From SMXQ01 sp033720855 (GTDB lineage: Bacteria; Pseudomonadota; Alphaproteobacteria; SMXQ01), in assembly GCA_033720855.1 (NCBI GenBank), contig JAWWBR010000004.1:1-64000 (forward strand): 64,000 bases of DNA. Reading direction: 5' to 3'. Below, piece after piece: positions 16,279 through 25,806 of this stretch (its first letter is position 1; each line of letters starts with the position of its first letter). The notes beneath the pieces are model-generated. The model was not told the DNA's origin. It did no database searches and worked only from the letters and a program-made list of their open reading frames with translations. The translations under genes were made by a program, and so were the position numbers.

Positions 16279-17592
16279 GTGGCCGATTCATTCTCTCGCG
16301 AAACTCTCGAAAAGCTGATTTCCGATCTCGCCCGGTGGGTCTCCGGCGAGGTTCTGGTCTGGGGAACCTTCTATCAACTGCTGGCTGTTCTCATCGCGCT
16401 CGCCCTGGCATCGGCCATCATCCCGCTCCTGCGAAACGGACTTTCGCGCCTCAGCAGCTGGTTTGATGGAAAGGACACCACCGCCAGGGTCTTGGTTGAG
16501 ATCCAAAGCCATGCGCTTCTGATCGTTTGGCTCATCATCCTGTGGATATTTCAAATTCTGGCCGAGGGCACCGCTTGGGGCGGCGACCTCATCGGAATCG
16601 CCGTCAGTCTGTTGGCGGCGTGGGTGATCATCCAGCTTCTATCCCTGGTGATCAAAAACCGCGGCGGTGCCCGCCTCGCGGCCCTGGCCATCTGGTCTGT
16701 CGCGGCGCTCAACATCCTCGATCTATTGGCGCCGACCGTCGAACTGCTCGATGCGGCGGCGGTCAATCTCGGCGGGTTCCGTCTGTCCCTGATCGTCGTG
16801 ATCAAGGGATTGATCCTGTTTGCGGTGCTGCTTTGGGGTGCGCTGGTTGTGGCCCGTGTCGTCGAGCACCGCCTGGTGGCGTCCGAGGTGTTGAGTCCGT
16901 CGTTGCGGGTACTGACCAACCAATTGACCAAGATCACCCTGGTGGTGATCGCCGTCGTCATCGCGCTGGCCTCCGTCGGCATCGACCTGACCGCCTTCGC
17001 GGTGTTTACCGGGGCCCTGGGGGTCGGCGTCGGCTTTGGCCTGCAGAAAGTCGTCGCCAACCTGATCAGCGGCATCCTTTTGCTGCTCGACCGCTCGATC
17101 AAACCCGGCGACGTCATTGCCGTGAGCGGCACCTATGGCTGGGTCAACTTCATGGGCGCGCGCTATCTCTCTCTGATCACACGTGACGGCACCGAGCACC
17201 TGATCCCCAACGAGAGTCTGATCACCAACCCGGTGGAGAACTGGTCCTATTCCAACGAACTGTTGCGCCTCAAGGTGCCCTTGGGCATCTCCTACAAGTC
17301 GGATCTGCACAAGGCCATCGCCTTGGTGAGGGAAGCGGCCTCGGAGGTCGAACGAGTCCTACCCGAGCCCAATACAGTCTGCCTGGTCAAAGGATTCGGG
17401 GATTCCTCGGTGGATCTGGAAGCGCGGTTCTGGATCAATGACCCGCGCAATGGAGTCGGCAACGTCAAGAGCCAGGTTCTGTTGCGGATCTGGGATAAGT
17501 TCCATGAGAACGATATCGAGATCCCCTTCCCGCAACGCGACCTGCACCTCAAGTCGGGCTTCGACGATACGATGCTCGGCGACAAGAATTGA
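16279..17592 (+). CDS. MscS-type mechanosensitive ion channel
   Basis: The product is 437 residues with several membrane helices in the first 270 residues. It starts at a GTG at 16279, after GGCAGGA. The pore helix and following beta domain are plain: AVFTGALGVGVGFGLQKVVAN (pore TM3, Gly/Ala-packed), then LDRSIKPGDVIAVSGTYGWV and the conserved LIPNESLITNPVENWSYS. The extra N-terminal helices make it larger than E. coli MscS (286 residues) and closer to the medium-size YbdG/MscM branch. It releases solutes under hypo-osmotic shock from the inner membrane. It converges on the quiC-like gene. Confidence 0.92.
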   Translation: MADSFSRETLEKLISDLARWVSGEVLVWGTFYQLLAVLIALALASAIIPLLRNGLSRLSSWFDGKDTTARVLVEIQSHALLIVWLIILWIFQILAEGTAWGGDLIGIAVSLLAAWVIIQLLSLVIKNRGGARLAALAIWSVAALNILDLLAPTVELLDAAAVNLGGFRLSLIVVIKGLILFAVLLWGALVVARVVEHRLVASEVLSPSLRVLTNQLTKITLVVIAVVIALASVGIDLTAFAVFTGALGVGVGFGLQKVVANLISGILLLLDRSIKPGDVIAVSGTYGWVNFMGARYLSLITRDGTEHLIPNESLITNPVENWSYSNELLRLKVPLGISYKSDLHKAIALVREAASEVERVLPEPNTVCLVKGFGDSSVDLEARFWINDPRNGVGNVKSQVLLRIWDKFHENDIEIPFPQRDLHLKSGFDDTMLGDKN

Positions 17593-17681
17593 ATGCCGAG
17601 CGGGCGGCGGCCATTACCCCGATGGCGGCGGAACGCAGCGCCACGGCCCAACCGATGCCGGGTCTCTGACGGATACCGCGC

Positions 17682-19568
17682 TCAACCGAGCGCCGAGATC
17701 AGGGATCGCCTGGAGGCGCGGCGTTGGGCGGCCAGCCTGAAAGGTGCGTTCGGCGCGCCGAAGCCGGCATAGCCGCCCACCCGCTCGACGAATTCGAAGA
17801 AGATGCCGTTGTCGATGGCGGTACCGTAAAGCTGGAAAAAGCGTCCGCCCTCGTCCTCGTCGTAAAGGATGTTGTATTCGCGGATCTTTTCCAGAAGCTC
17901 GGGGGCGAGGTCGAAACGCGCAAGCACGTCGTCGTAGTAGTTTTGGGTCTGCGGCAGAACGTCGAATTTCTGCCGCCGCAAGGTCTCGGCCAGGGCGAAG
18001 ATATCGTCCGTGCGAAAGGCGATGTGCTGGACCGCCGCGCCGCGAATCTCCGAGATGAAGCGGTTGGCCCCGGTTCCGGGTGCGTCGCTGCCGTTGAGCG
18101 TCATGTGCATTTGCCCGTCCGCGGCGGTAATCACCTGGCTCTTGATCAGCCCCTCGGGGTCGACGACATCAACCAGGGGCGACTTCACGGTATCGAAGAT
18201 CGTCGTGTAGAACAGCGCCCAACTCAACATCTCGTCATAGCCCATGGTCTGGGCGACGTGATCGATCCGAACGAGGCCAGGCCGGTCATCGGCGGCCTGG
18301 CCGGTGGCCACGAAATCCTTGTCCCAGATATCGCTGGCGGCGTCGAGCAGGCGGATGACGCTGTGCCCGACGCCCCTGATGGAGGGAATCTTGGCCTCGC
18401 CCTCGGCGACGGCCTGAACGAAATCCTCGGCACCCAAGGCGAGCGCGCGGGCGTGCGCGGCCCGGGCGTCGTCGACCACGAAGGCGATATCGGTGACGGT
18501 GGTGCCGTGTTCGGCGACGGCCGCGGCGGCATATCCGGCCGGCTCCGTATCCACCAGCAGGTTGAGCCCGCCTTGCTGCCAGCGCGTCACCGCCTTCGAT
18601 TTGTGCTGTCCGGTGCACGCGAATCCCAACTGACGAACGAGGGTCTCGAAATGGGCCTTCTCTTCGGCACTGGTGGCAAACTCGATAAAGCCGATATCGC
18701 CGATCTTCGCCTTGGCCGGCAGATGCGGCAGGTCACCCGCGGCATCCCCGGCCTCGTCCCGCACCGCATCCATGAGATTGATCAAGGAGCGATGGCCATC
18801 CTTGGCGACCATACCGGCATTGCCGCGGCGGAACTGATCGTTGAAGATTTCCAGGCTGATCGGGCCCTGGTAATTGGTCGCCATGACCGCGGCCATGAAC
18901 CCCTTGAGATCGAGATCCCCCTCGCCCGGCATGTTGCGGAAATGGCGCGACCAGAACAGCAGGTCCATTTCGATCAGGGGCGCATCGGCAAGCTGCACGA
19001 AGAAGATCTTGTCCCCGGGGATCCGCCGGATGCTGTCGGGCTCGATGCCGCGCGCGAGCGTATGGAAGCTATCGAGAATCAGGCCGACATGGTCATGGTC
19101 GGCCCGCCGCACCACCTCCCAGGCATCGCGATGGTCATGGATCTGACGGCCCCAGGCGAGCGCCTCGTAGCCGACGCGAACGCCGAATTTCCGGGCCGTC
19201 TCGCCCAGTTGGGCGAAGTCCTCGGCACAGCGGTCGATGCCGCCGCGGGCTTCGGGATGCACCGACGAGCACACCAGCATCAGCTCGGTGCCCAACTGGT
19301 TCATCAGCTCGAACTTGCGCTCGGCCCGCAGGAAAGACCGCTGCCGCAATGGGCCGTCGGGCAAGCCCTCGAAGTCGCGGAAGGGCTGAAACAGCATAAT
19401 CTCCAGCCCATGATCGGCGACCATTCGGCTGACCTCGGGTGGGCTCAGATCGAAGCTGATGAAATCCTGCTCGAAGATCTCGATGCCGTCGAAACCGGCC
19501 TCGGCGATGGCCCTGAGCTTCTCGGCGAAATCCCCTGATATGGAAACCGTGGCGATCGAGGTTTTCAC
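17682..19568 (-). CDS. quiC: QuiC-type 3-dehydroshikimate dehydratase / HPPD-like fusion
   Basis: The product is 628 residues. Residues 1-270 are a TIM-barrel xylose isomerase-like domain starting KTSIATVSISGDFAEKLRAI and FDGIEIFEQDF. Residues 285-628 resemble 4-hydroxyphenylpyruvate dioxygenase (vicinal oxygen chelate fold), with candidate iron ligands in RIDHVAQTM, VQHIAFRTDD and GIFFEFVERVGG. This fusion is the architecture of the Pseudomonas-type dehydroshikimate dehydratase QuiC, where the barrel converts 3-dehydroshikimate to protocatechuate and the second half has no settled role. The three chelate residues look intact here. It is divergent from an SDR across 258 bases, which may supply a dehydrogenase step on quinate, shikimate or another polyol, though that is inference. 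Confidence 0.87.
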   Translation of the reverse strand: MKTSIATVSISGDFAEKLRAIAEAGFDGIEIFEQDFISFDLSPPEVSRMVADHGLEIMLFQPFRDFEGLPDGPLRQRSFLRAERKFELMNQLGTELMLVCSSVHPEARGGIDRCAEDFAQLGETARKFGVRVGYEALAWGRQIHDHRDAWEVVRRADHDHVGLILDSFHTLARGIEPDSIRRIPGDKIFFVQLADAPLIEMDLLFWSRHFRNMPGEGDLDLKGFMAAVMATNYQGPISLEIFNDQFRRGNAGMVAKDGHRSLINLMDAVRDEAGDAAGDLPHLPAKAKIGDIGFIEFATSAEEKAHFETLVRQLGFACTGQHKSKAVTRWQQGGLNLLVDTEPAGYAAAAVAEHGTTVTDIAFVVDDARAAHARALALGAEDFVQAVAEGEAKIPSIRGVGHSVIRLLDAASDIWDKDFVATGQAADDRPGLVRIDHVAQTMGYDEMLSWALFYTTIFDTVKSPLVDVVDPEGLIKSQVITAADGQMHMTLNGSDAPGTGANRFISEIRGAAVQHIAFRTDDIFALAETLRRQKFDVLPQTQNYYDDVLARFDLAPELLEKIREYNILYDEDEGGRFFQLYGTAIDNGIFFEFVERVGGYAGFGAPNAPFRLAAQRRASRRSLISALG

Positions 19569-19826
19569 GTGACAGGCCTCTCCGTGGGACGCGCTGAGCC
19601 AAATGGAGCCCTGACAACCTCACCTGATCCCGATGGAAATTGTCAAGCGCTGTTCTCGATATTTGGGGGGCCCGGCGTCCAGGGTCAACCGCTACGCGCA
19701 GATCGGCGGCAATGCTCGTGCCTGCGCGCCGCCCCCATCGAACCATGCGCCGCGCGCTGGCGGCTTTTCCCTGTCGCGGCGGCTCCGTATAGTCGGATGA
19801 GAAACGAAACAGGAGGAACGCAAGCG

Positions 19827-20672
19827 ATGGCAACAGCAGCCCTACCCGATATCGATCTCGACGGCCGGGTCGTCATCATGACCGGCGCCGACCGCGGGCT
19901 CGGCCGGGCCATGAGCCTGGGGCTCGCGGAAAAAGGCGCGCGCCTGGTGCTGGCCTCGCCAATGGTGAGCGGCCTCAAGTCGGTGGCCGACGAAATCGCC
20001 GACATCGCGGGCCCGGGACGGGCGCTGGTGGCGGAGACCGACATCACCGATCCGGCCTCTTGCGAGAACTGCCTCAGGGCCGCGGTCGGCGCCTTCGGAT
20101 CGCTCGACGTGCTGGTCAACAACGCCCGCCGCCTCAGGCGCGACGCCGGCAGGCCGGAGACCGCGGAACACCGGGTGTTCTGGGAATCGGACCCGGAGAT
20201 CTACCGCCAGACGGTGGAGGTCAATGTGACGGGCACCTTCTTCATGTCGCGGACGGTGGCGCCCTATTTCGTGGAAATGGGCTACGGCAAGATCATCAAC
20301 CTGACGACATCGGTGCGCAATTTTTACGGCGAACGCCAGAGCCCCTACGGCGTGACCAAGGCCGCCATCGACTCCTCGACCTATATCTGGGCGCGCGATC
20401 TCAGGGACCGGGGCGTCACCGTCAATGCCCTGCTGCCGGGCGGGGCCTGCGACACCGGCGACCCCAACCGTCCCCCCGCGCCAGGGCGCAAACTGTTGCC
20501 CGTCGACATCATGAACCCGGTCCTGGTGTGGCTGTGCTCCGCCCGCTCCGACGGCGCGACCGGCTGGCGCTACAACGGCTCGCTTTGGGACGCCGGCCTC
20601 GACCCCGATGCTGCCGCCGCGGGCTGCCGGGAGCAACCCTCGATCAGGGGCGCCGACGGCATCGCCGACTAG
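19827..20672 (+). CDS. SDR-family oxidoreductase
   Basis: The product is 281 residues, with a start at 19827 behind AGGAGGAAC. The cofactor motif is TGADRGLGRAMSLG and the active site is complete: serine in NLTTSVRNFYG and the pair SPYGVTKAAIDSS (Y-X3-K). The NNA of the fourth strand reads VNNARRL. It is longer than the minimal 250-residue SDR by a C-terminal segment (GWRYNGSLWDAG...). The gene is divergent from the quiC-like gene, suggesting a linked catabolic step, but substrate and cofactor preference are not readable. Confidence 0.85.
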   Translation: MATAALPDIDLDGRVVIMTGADRGLGRAMSLGLAEKGARLVLASPMVSGLKSVADEIADIAGPGRALVAETDITDPASCENCLRAAVGAFGSLDVLVNNARRLRRDAGRPETAEHRVFWESDPEIYRQTVEVNVTGTFFMSRTVAPYFVEMGYGKIINLTTSVRNFYGERQSPYGVTKAAIDSSTYIWARDLRDRGVTVNALLPGGACDTGDPNRPPAPGRKLLPVDIMNPVLVWLCSARSDGATGWRYNGSLWDAGLDPDAAAAGCREQPSIRGADGIAD

Positions 20673-20732
20673 GCGGCGCCGGCCAACCCGCAACCGCTCG
20701 CCGGCTGTCACCATGACGCATGGCTTCGGCGC

Positions 20733-21101
20733 CTACCTCTCGGGGCAGGGCCAGGCTTCCGAAAGCGCCAGGGCAACGAGATAGGCGCCCGGGTGATGGC
20801 GCCATTGGGGATGGCGTTCCAGGTAGCCGACGATGCGCTCGCCCGCCTGCTCGAGCTTGACGCCGTCGGGCACGCAGGATTTCTGGCCCAAGAAGTCGAG
20901 CCCCCTCTCTCTATGGGCGGCCATGGCATCGAGAATGGCTGCGGCGTAGCCGGAACAGATTCCGCTGTCCTCGACATTGCCGCCGCTCGTGCACATCAGG
21001 TGCAGATCATTGCCGTCATAGAACTCCGCCCTGGTGGGGCCGGACAGGGCAACGCAAGCGGCAAGACAAAGGGCGACAAAAATCCCCGTTCGGCAGTTCA
21101 T
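20733..21101 (-). CDS. Small secreted Rap1a/Tai-like protein
   Basis: The product is 122 residues from the ATG at 21101, behind GGGAGGG. A signal peptide (MNCRTGIFVALCLAACVALSGP) is followed by a domain with MCTSGG, GICSGYAAAILDAM, SCVPDGVKLEQAGERIVGYLE and a final EAWPCPER. Conserved cysteines and the Q-X3-(V/I)-X2-YL pattern match the Rap1a/Tai fold, named after periplasmic immunity proteins of type VI effectors. Most solo homologues have no effector beside them, and none is seen here, so immunity is not implied. It is probably a periplasmic protein with one or two disulfides. Confidence 0.7.
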   Translation of the reverse strand: MNCRTGIFVALCLAACVALSGPTRAEFYDGNDLHLMCTSGGNVEDSGICSGYAAAILDAMAAHRERGLDFLGQKSCVPDGVKLEQAGERIVGYLERHPQWRHHPGAYLVALALSEAWPCPER

Positions 21102-21286
21102 CGCACCCTCCCTTTGCCGGGCCATGATCGCGGAGGCTCAGGGCGAAGCCTATCACGGCCGGCCCTGGCGCGGATACGCCACGGCTCGAAACGGGGGCCA
21201 TGGCAACCGGTGGGACCTTCATCCATCGGCCCCGCATCCCCGATCCGCCGATATTTGGCGCCGGCCACATAAGTCTTTGAAAAATG

Positions 21287-21362
21287 GGGCGAGTGATGGG
21301 ATTCGAACCCACGACTTCCAGATCCACAATCTGGCGCTCTAACCGACTGAGCTACACTCGCC
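21287..21362 (-). tRNA. tRNA-His (anticodon GTG)
   Basis: On the minus strand the gene reads GGCGAGT at the 5' end pairing with ACTCGCC. It has a D arm containing AGCTCAGTCGGTTAGAGC, an anticodon stem CCAGA/TCTGG enclosing TTGTGGA, and a T arm with GGTTCGAATCC. The anticodon is GTG, hence histidine. A full CCA tail is not clearly encoded after the discriminator base. The base before the acceptor stem is T, so the usual G at position -1 is not genomically encoded. Confidence 0.95.
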
Positions 21363-21554
21363 ACAGGGATATGCTCTAGTAGTGAATTGGTGCTATGGCG
21401 TCAAGGGCAGCGGTGGCGGCAAAGCCCCTATTTTCCACCGATCATGGCTAGGGATTGAGCGATTTGCCTAAATATTAGGCAGCAGTTGCCCAAGGCCCCT
21501 GCGCCGAGGCCGCCAGACACGTGTTAAATACACGGAAAACAAGGCATAAACAGG

Positions 21555-21571
21555 TTGGCACGGCTCCTGCT
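21555..21571 (+). promoter_or_regulatory. Sigma-54 (-24/-12) promoter for glnB-glnA
   Basis: TTGGCACG (21555-21562), GCTC, CTGCT (21567-21571) fits the RpoN consensus at nearly all positions. GG at 21557 and GC at 21569 are separated by exactly ten bases, as sigma-54 requires. It lies 55 bases upstream of the glnB ATG. Nitrogen control through NtrC is therefore expected; I did not identify a convincing NtrC enhancer. Confidence 0.85.
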
Positions 21572-21626
21572 AACCAACCTGTGCGAAAACCTGATCCAAC
21601 CTCCGGAAACCAGGAACCATAAGGAC

Positions 21627-21965
21627 ATGAAGAAGATCGAAGCCATCATCAAGCCCTTCAAACTCGACGAAGTGAAAGAAGCGCTTCACGAGGTGGGGCT
21701 ACAGGGCATGACCGTGACCGAAGCCAAAGGCTTCGGCCGCCAGAAGGGCCACACCGAGCTTTACCGTGGGGCCGAATACGTTGTCGATTTCCTCCCCAAG
21801 GTCAAGATCGAGATCGTCATGGAGGACAACCTCGTCGACCGCGCCATCGAAGCCATCACCCAGGCGGCGCGTACAGGGCGCATCGGCGACGGAAAGATTT
21901 TCGTCTCCACCATCGAAGAAGTGATCCGCATCCGCACCGGGGAAACCGGCGCCGAGGCGGTGTAG
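21627..21965 (+). CDS. glnB: Nitrogen regulatory protein P-II
   Basis: The product is 112 residues, exactly the normal P-II length, starting at the ATG at 21627 behind AAGGA; the longer frame from 21555 would begin inside the promoter. MKKIEAIIKPFKLDEVKEAL is the family opening. The T-loop GRQKGHTELYRGAEYVVDFL contains the uridylylated tyrosine of the YRGAEY motif. TGRIGDGKIFV is the C-terminal signature. The trimer senses 2-oxoglutarate and ATP/ADP and relays nitrogen status to GlnE, NtrB and others. It sits 81 bases upstream of glnA, the classic alphaproteobacterial glnBA order. Confidence 0.96.
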   Translation: MKKIEAIIKPFKLDEVKEALHEVGLQGMTVTEAKGFGRQKGHTELYRGAEYVVDFLPKVKIEIVMEDNLVDRAIEAITQAARTGRIGDGKIFVSTIEEVIRIRTGETGAEAV

Positions 21966-22046
21966 CCAAAGCGACGGTGCCGGCCCGAGGCCGAGCGCCT
22001 TCCCAAAGCACCATCCCCTTTACCGAGGCCAACATTAAGGAAAACT

Positions 22047-23465
22047 GTGACCATGCCCGACGATGTGAAAAACGTCCTGAAGATGATCGAGGACAACGAC
22101 GTTAAGTTCGTCGACTTCCGGTTTACGGATCCGCGCGGAAAGTGGCAGCACACCGCCCAGACCGTCGAGACCATCAGCGAGGATAGCTTTGTCGAAGGGA
22201 TCATGTTCGACGGTTCGTCCATCGCTGGCTGGAAGGCGATCAACGAATCGGACATGAACCTCATGCCCGATCCGACCACCGCGCGGATGGACCCGTTCAC
22301 GGCCCAGCCCCAGCTGATCGTGTTCTGCGACGTGTTGGAACCCTCCACCGGCCAGCCCTATTCCCGCGATCCGCGCTCGACGGCGAAGAAGGCCGAGGCC
22401 TATCTTTCGTCCAGCGGTGTCGGCGACACCGCCTATTTCGGGCCCGAGGCCGAGTTCTTCGTTTTCGACAGCGTCCGCTTCGGCTCGTCCCAGGAACACA
22501 CCTTCTACAAGCTCGATTCCGAGGAAGGCCCCTGGGCCAGCGTCGACGAGTACGAGGGCGGCAATGTCGGCCACCGGCCTGCCCCCAAGGGCGGCTACTT
22601 CCCGGTGCCGCCGGTCGATTCGATGACCGACATCCGCGCCGAGATGGTGACGGTGATGTCGGAAATGGGCCTCAGCATGGAGAAGCACCACCACGAGGTG
22701 GCGCCTTCCCAGAACGAGCTGGGCATTAAATTCAACAGTCTGCTGAGCGCCGCGGACGAACTCCAGGTGTACAAATACGTGGTGCACATGGTTGCCCACT
22801 CCTACGGCAAGACCGCCACCTTCATGCCCAAGCCGGTGTTCAACGACAACGGGTCGGGCATGCATTGCCATCAATCGGTGTGGAAGGGCGGCAAGAACGT
22901 GTTCGCCGGCTCGGGTTACGCCGACCTTTCGGAATCGGCGCTGCATTACATCGGCGGCATCATCAAGCACGCGCGCGCGCTCAACGCCTTCACCAACCCC
23001 ACCACCAACAGCTACAAGCGGCTGGTGCCGGGGTTCGAGGCGCCGGTGCTGCTGGCCTATTCGTCGCGCAACCGCTCGGCGGCCTGCCGCATCCCCCATG
23101 CCACAAGCCCCAATGCAAAGCGCGTCGAGGTGCGCTTCCCGGACCCCTCGTGCAACCCGTATCTCGCCTTCTCGGCGATGCTGATGGCGGGGATCGACGG
23201 CATCGAGAACAAGATCGATCCGGGAGAGGCCATGGACAAGGATCTCTACGATTTGCCGCCCGAGGAGCTGGTCAACGTGCCGACCGTGTCGGGATCGCTG
23301 CGCGAGGCGCTCGATTCCCTGTGGGCGGACAAGGACTTCCTGCTCAAGGGCGATGTCTTCACCGAAGAGCAGATCCAGGCCTATTGCGACCTGCGGTGGG
23401 AAGAGGTCGTGACCTTCGAGCAGGCCCCCCACCCGGTGGAATTCGAGCTCTATTACAGCGTCTAA
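22047..23465 (+). CDS. glnA: Glutamine synthetase type I
   Basis: The product is 472 residues from a GTG at 22047, five bases after AAGGA; an ATG at 22053 (470 residues) is almost as likely. It makes glutamine from glutamate, ammonia and ATP as a dodecamer. Family segments are VKFVDFRFTDPRGKWQH, GSSIAGWKAINESDM, NDNGSGMHCHQS, PTTNSYKRLVPGFEAPV and RNRSAACRIP. The adenylylation tyrosine is in DKDLYDLPPEE, so GlnE control is expected. It is co-transcribed with glnB from the sigma-54 promoter and closed by a strong terminator. Confidence 0.97.
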   Translation: MTMPDDVKNVLKMIEDNDVKFVDFRFTDPRGKWQHTAQTVETISEDSFVEGIMFDGSSIAGWKAINESDMNLMPDPTTARMDPFTAQPQLIVFCDVLEPSTGQPYSRDPRSTAKKAEAYLSSSGVGDTAYFGPEAEFFVFDSVRFGSSQEHTFYKLDSEEGPWASVDEYEGGNVGHRPAPKGGYFPVPPVDSMTDIRAEMVTVMSEMGLSMEKHHHEVAPSQNELGIKFNSLLSAADELQVYKYVVHMVAHSYGKTATFMPKPVFNDNGSGMHCHQSVWKGGKNVFAGSGYADLSESALHYIGGIIKHARALNAFTNPTTNSYKRLVPGFEAPVLLAYSSRNRSAACRIPHATSPNAKRVEVRFPDPSCNPYLAFSAMLMAGIDGIENKIDPGEAMDKDLYDLPPEELVNVPTVSGSLREALDSLWADKDFLLKGDVFTEEQIQAYCDLRWEEVVTFEQAPHPVEFELYYSV

Positions 23466-23485
23466 CGGCGCGCGATGAGCCAAAG

Positions 23486-23514
23486 CCGGCCGCCCCTGGG
23501 CGGCCGGTTTTCTT
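23486..23514 (+). terminator. Rho-independent terminator after glnA
   Basis: The arms CCGGCCGCC and GGCGGCCGG, with a short loop, are followed by TTTTCTTT. It starts 21 bases past the glnA stop and separates glnBA from parE. Confidence 0.85.
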
Positions 23515-23673
23515 TGGGCAAAAAAACCACTAGATATGGGTTGACTGGGGCGAAAACCCCAAGATGATGCTTGCGGAGCCCCGGACGGGCCCCTATACCT
23601 GTGCGGCGGGCGCGCGCCTGGCCTGAGGGTGGCCGTCCGCTGTGTTGATGTTCGCGTATCGGGATAGAGTTGT

Positions 23674-25668
23674 ATGGCGGATCTTTTTTCCCAGGCCAAG
23701 TCACGGGCGCCACGGGGCAAGGGCAAGTCGGAGTATTCGGCCAAGGACATCGAGGTCCTGGAAGGGCTGGAGCCGGTCCGGCGCCGGCCCGGCATGTATA
23801 TCGGCGGCACCGATGCCACCGCGATGCACCACCTCGCGGCGGAAGTGGTCGACAACGCCATGGACGAAGCGGTCGCCGGCCATGCCACGCGGATCGAGCT
23901 GACGCTGGAGGCGGACAACTGGATCACCGTCCGCGACAACGGCCGCGGCATCCCGGTCGATCCCCATCCCAAGTTCAAGACCATCTCTGCGCTCGAGGTG
24001 ATCCTGACGACCCTGCATTCGGGCGGCAAGTTCTCCTCCAAGGCCTATGAGACCTCCGGCGGTCTGCACGGCGTCGGCCTCTCGGTGGTCAATGCGCTGT
24101 CTCAGGAACTCAACGCCGAGGTCGCCCGCGACGGCAAGATTTGGGTCCAGGCCTATGCCCGGGGCAAGCCCGCCTCCAAACTCAAATCCCGGGCCGGCGC
24201 CAGGAACCGGCGCGGCACGGTGATCCGCTTCCGCCCCGATCCCGAGATCTTCGGCGAAAAGACCGCATTCGAGCCCCATCGCCTCTATCGCATGGCCCGG
24301 GCGAAGGCCCATCTCTATCGCGGCGTCGAGATCCATTGGAAGGCGGATGCCGCCCTGATCGGCGCCAAGGACGAGACGCCGGCGCACGCGGTGCTCCACT
24401 TCCCCGGCGGCCTTGCCGATTTCCTCGCCGAAGCATTGGGCGAGCGCAAGAGCTTCACCCCCGGCCATTTCATCGGCGAGGCCAAGCTCGCCAACGGCGC
24501 CGGCGAGGAGGGACGGGTGGAATGGGCGCTGACCTGGCCGCGGGACGGCGAGGGCGCCATCGATTCGTATTGCAACACGGTCCCGACGCCCCAGGGCGGC
24601 AGCCATGAAAGCGGCTTGCGCACGGGCCTGTTGCGCGCCATCAAGGCCTATGGCGAGCTGGTGGGCAACCGCAAGGCCGCACAGATCACCGCCGACGACG
24701 TCATGGACGGCGCCTTGGGCGCGCTCTCGGTGTTCATCCGCGATCCCCAGTTCCAGGGCCAGACCAAGGAAAAGCTCGCCAATCCCGGCGTCGCGCGGAT
24801 GCTCGAAGCCACCGTCAAGGATCATTGCGACCACTGGCTTTCGGGCGATCCGACCACCGCCAATCTCCTGCTCGAGGCGATCGTCGAGCGGGCCGAAGAG
24901 CGCCTCGCCCGCCGTCGCGACCGCGAGCAGAAACGCAAGACCGCGACCCGCAAGCTGCGCCTGCCGGGCAAGCTCGCCGATTGCACGGCGGCGACCACCG
25001 AGGGCACCGAGATCTTCCTGGTCGAGGGTGATTCGGCCGGCGGTTCGGCCAAGCAAGCGCGCGATCGCGCGACCCAAGCGGTGCTGCCGCTGCGCGGCAA
25101 GATCCTCAACGTCGCGACCGCCAGCAACGAGAAGCTGCACGCCAATCAGGAGATCACCGACTTGGTCCAGGCGCTCGGATGCGGCACCGGCACCCGCTTC
25201 GACATCGACAAGCTGCGCTACCAGCGGGTCATCATCATGACCGATGCCGACGTCGACGGCGCCCATATCGCCTCGCTGCTGATCACCTTCTTCTACCGTG
25301 AAATGCCGGACCTTATCGATGCCGGCAGGCTTTTTCTCGCGGTGCCGCCGCTCTACCGCATCAGCCAGGGCGCGGACGTGGCCTATGCGCGGGACGACGC
25401 CCACAAGGACGAGCTCCTCGCCGGGCGCTTCGGCGGACGCGGCAAGATCGATATCAGCCGCTTCAAGGGATTGGGCGAAATGCCTCCGGCCCAGCTCAAG
25501 GAAACCACCATGTCGCCCCAATCCCGCAGCCTGCTTCGCATCACCATCCCCGAAAAGGCCAAGCGGGAAACCGCTAAACGGGTCGAGGACCTGATGGGCC
25601 GCAAGCCGGAACTGCGCCTGCGTTTCATCCAGGAGCACGCCCGCGAGGCCGCCGAACTGGACATTTAG
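23674..25668 (+). CDS. parE: DNA topoisomerase IV subunit B
   Basis: The product is 664 residues with no GyrB-type insertion, which favours ParE. The ATPase (GHKL) domain shows EGLEPVRRRPGMYIGG, AAEVVDNAMDEAV and RDNGRGIPVDPH. The TOPRIM domain shows EIFLVEGDSAGGSAKQARDR and DADVDGAHIASLL. The C-terminus has SRFKGLGEMPPAQLKETTM, typical of ParE. With ParC (not in the window) it decatenates daughter chromosomes. The ribosome site before the ATG at 23674 is weak. An independent promoter is expected after the glnA terminator. Confidence 0.95.
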   Translation: MADLFSQAKSRAPRGKGKSEYSAKDIEVLEGLEPVRRRPGMYIGGTDATAMHHLAAEVVDNAMDEAVAGHATRIELTLEADNWITVRDNGRGIPVDPHPKFKTISALEVILTTLHSGGKFSSKAYETSGGLHGVGLSVVNALSQELNAEVARDGKIWVQAYARGKPASKLKSRAGARNRRGTVIRFRPDPEIFGEKTAFEPHRLYRMARAKAHLYRGVEIHWKADAALIGAKDETPAHAVLHFPGGLADFLAEALGERKSFTPGHFIGEAKLANGAGEEGRVEWALTWPRDGEGAIDSYCNTVPTPQGGSHESGLRTGLLRAIKAYGELVGNRKAAQITADDVMDGALGALSVFIRDPQFQGQTKEKLANPGVARMLEATVKDHCDHWLSGDPTTANLLLEAIVERAEERLARRRDREQKRKTATRKLRLPGKLADCTAATTEGTEIFLVEGDSAGGSAKQARDRATQAVLPLRGKILNVATASNEKLHANQEITDLVQALGCGTGTRFDIDKLRYQRVIIMTDADVDGAHIASLLITFFYREMPDLIDAGRLFLAVPPLYRISQGADVAYARDDAHKDELLAGRFGGRGKIDISRFKGLGEMPPAQLKETTMSPQSRSLLRITIPEKAKRETAKRVEDLMGRKPELRLRFIQEHAREAAELDI

Positions 25669-25806
25669 GCGGGCCCCACCGGGACCAGCGGCCGGCTGGG
25701 GAGGGAGCCCTCACGGTATTTTGATCGCTCTATGATCGCCTGTCTCTTGCACGGCACCAAAATTGGCTTATGTATTTTTTTGAAGTCCAGCCTCGGAGGT
25801 GCCGCC

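Noticed and set aside
17724..19538. A 604-codon plus-strand frame antisense to the quiC-like gene
   Set aside because: It mirrors the codon bias of the real gene, and the product is not protein-like.
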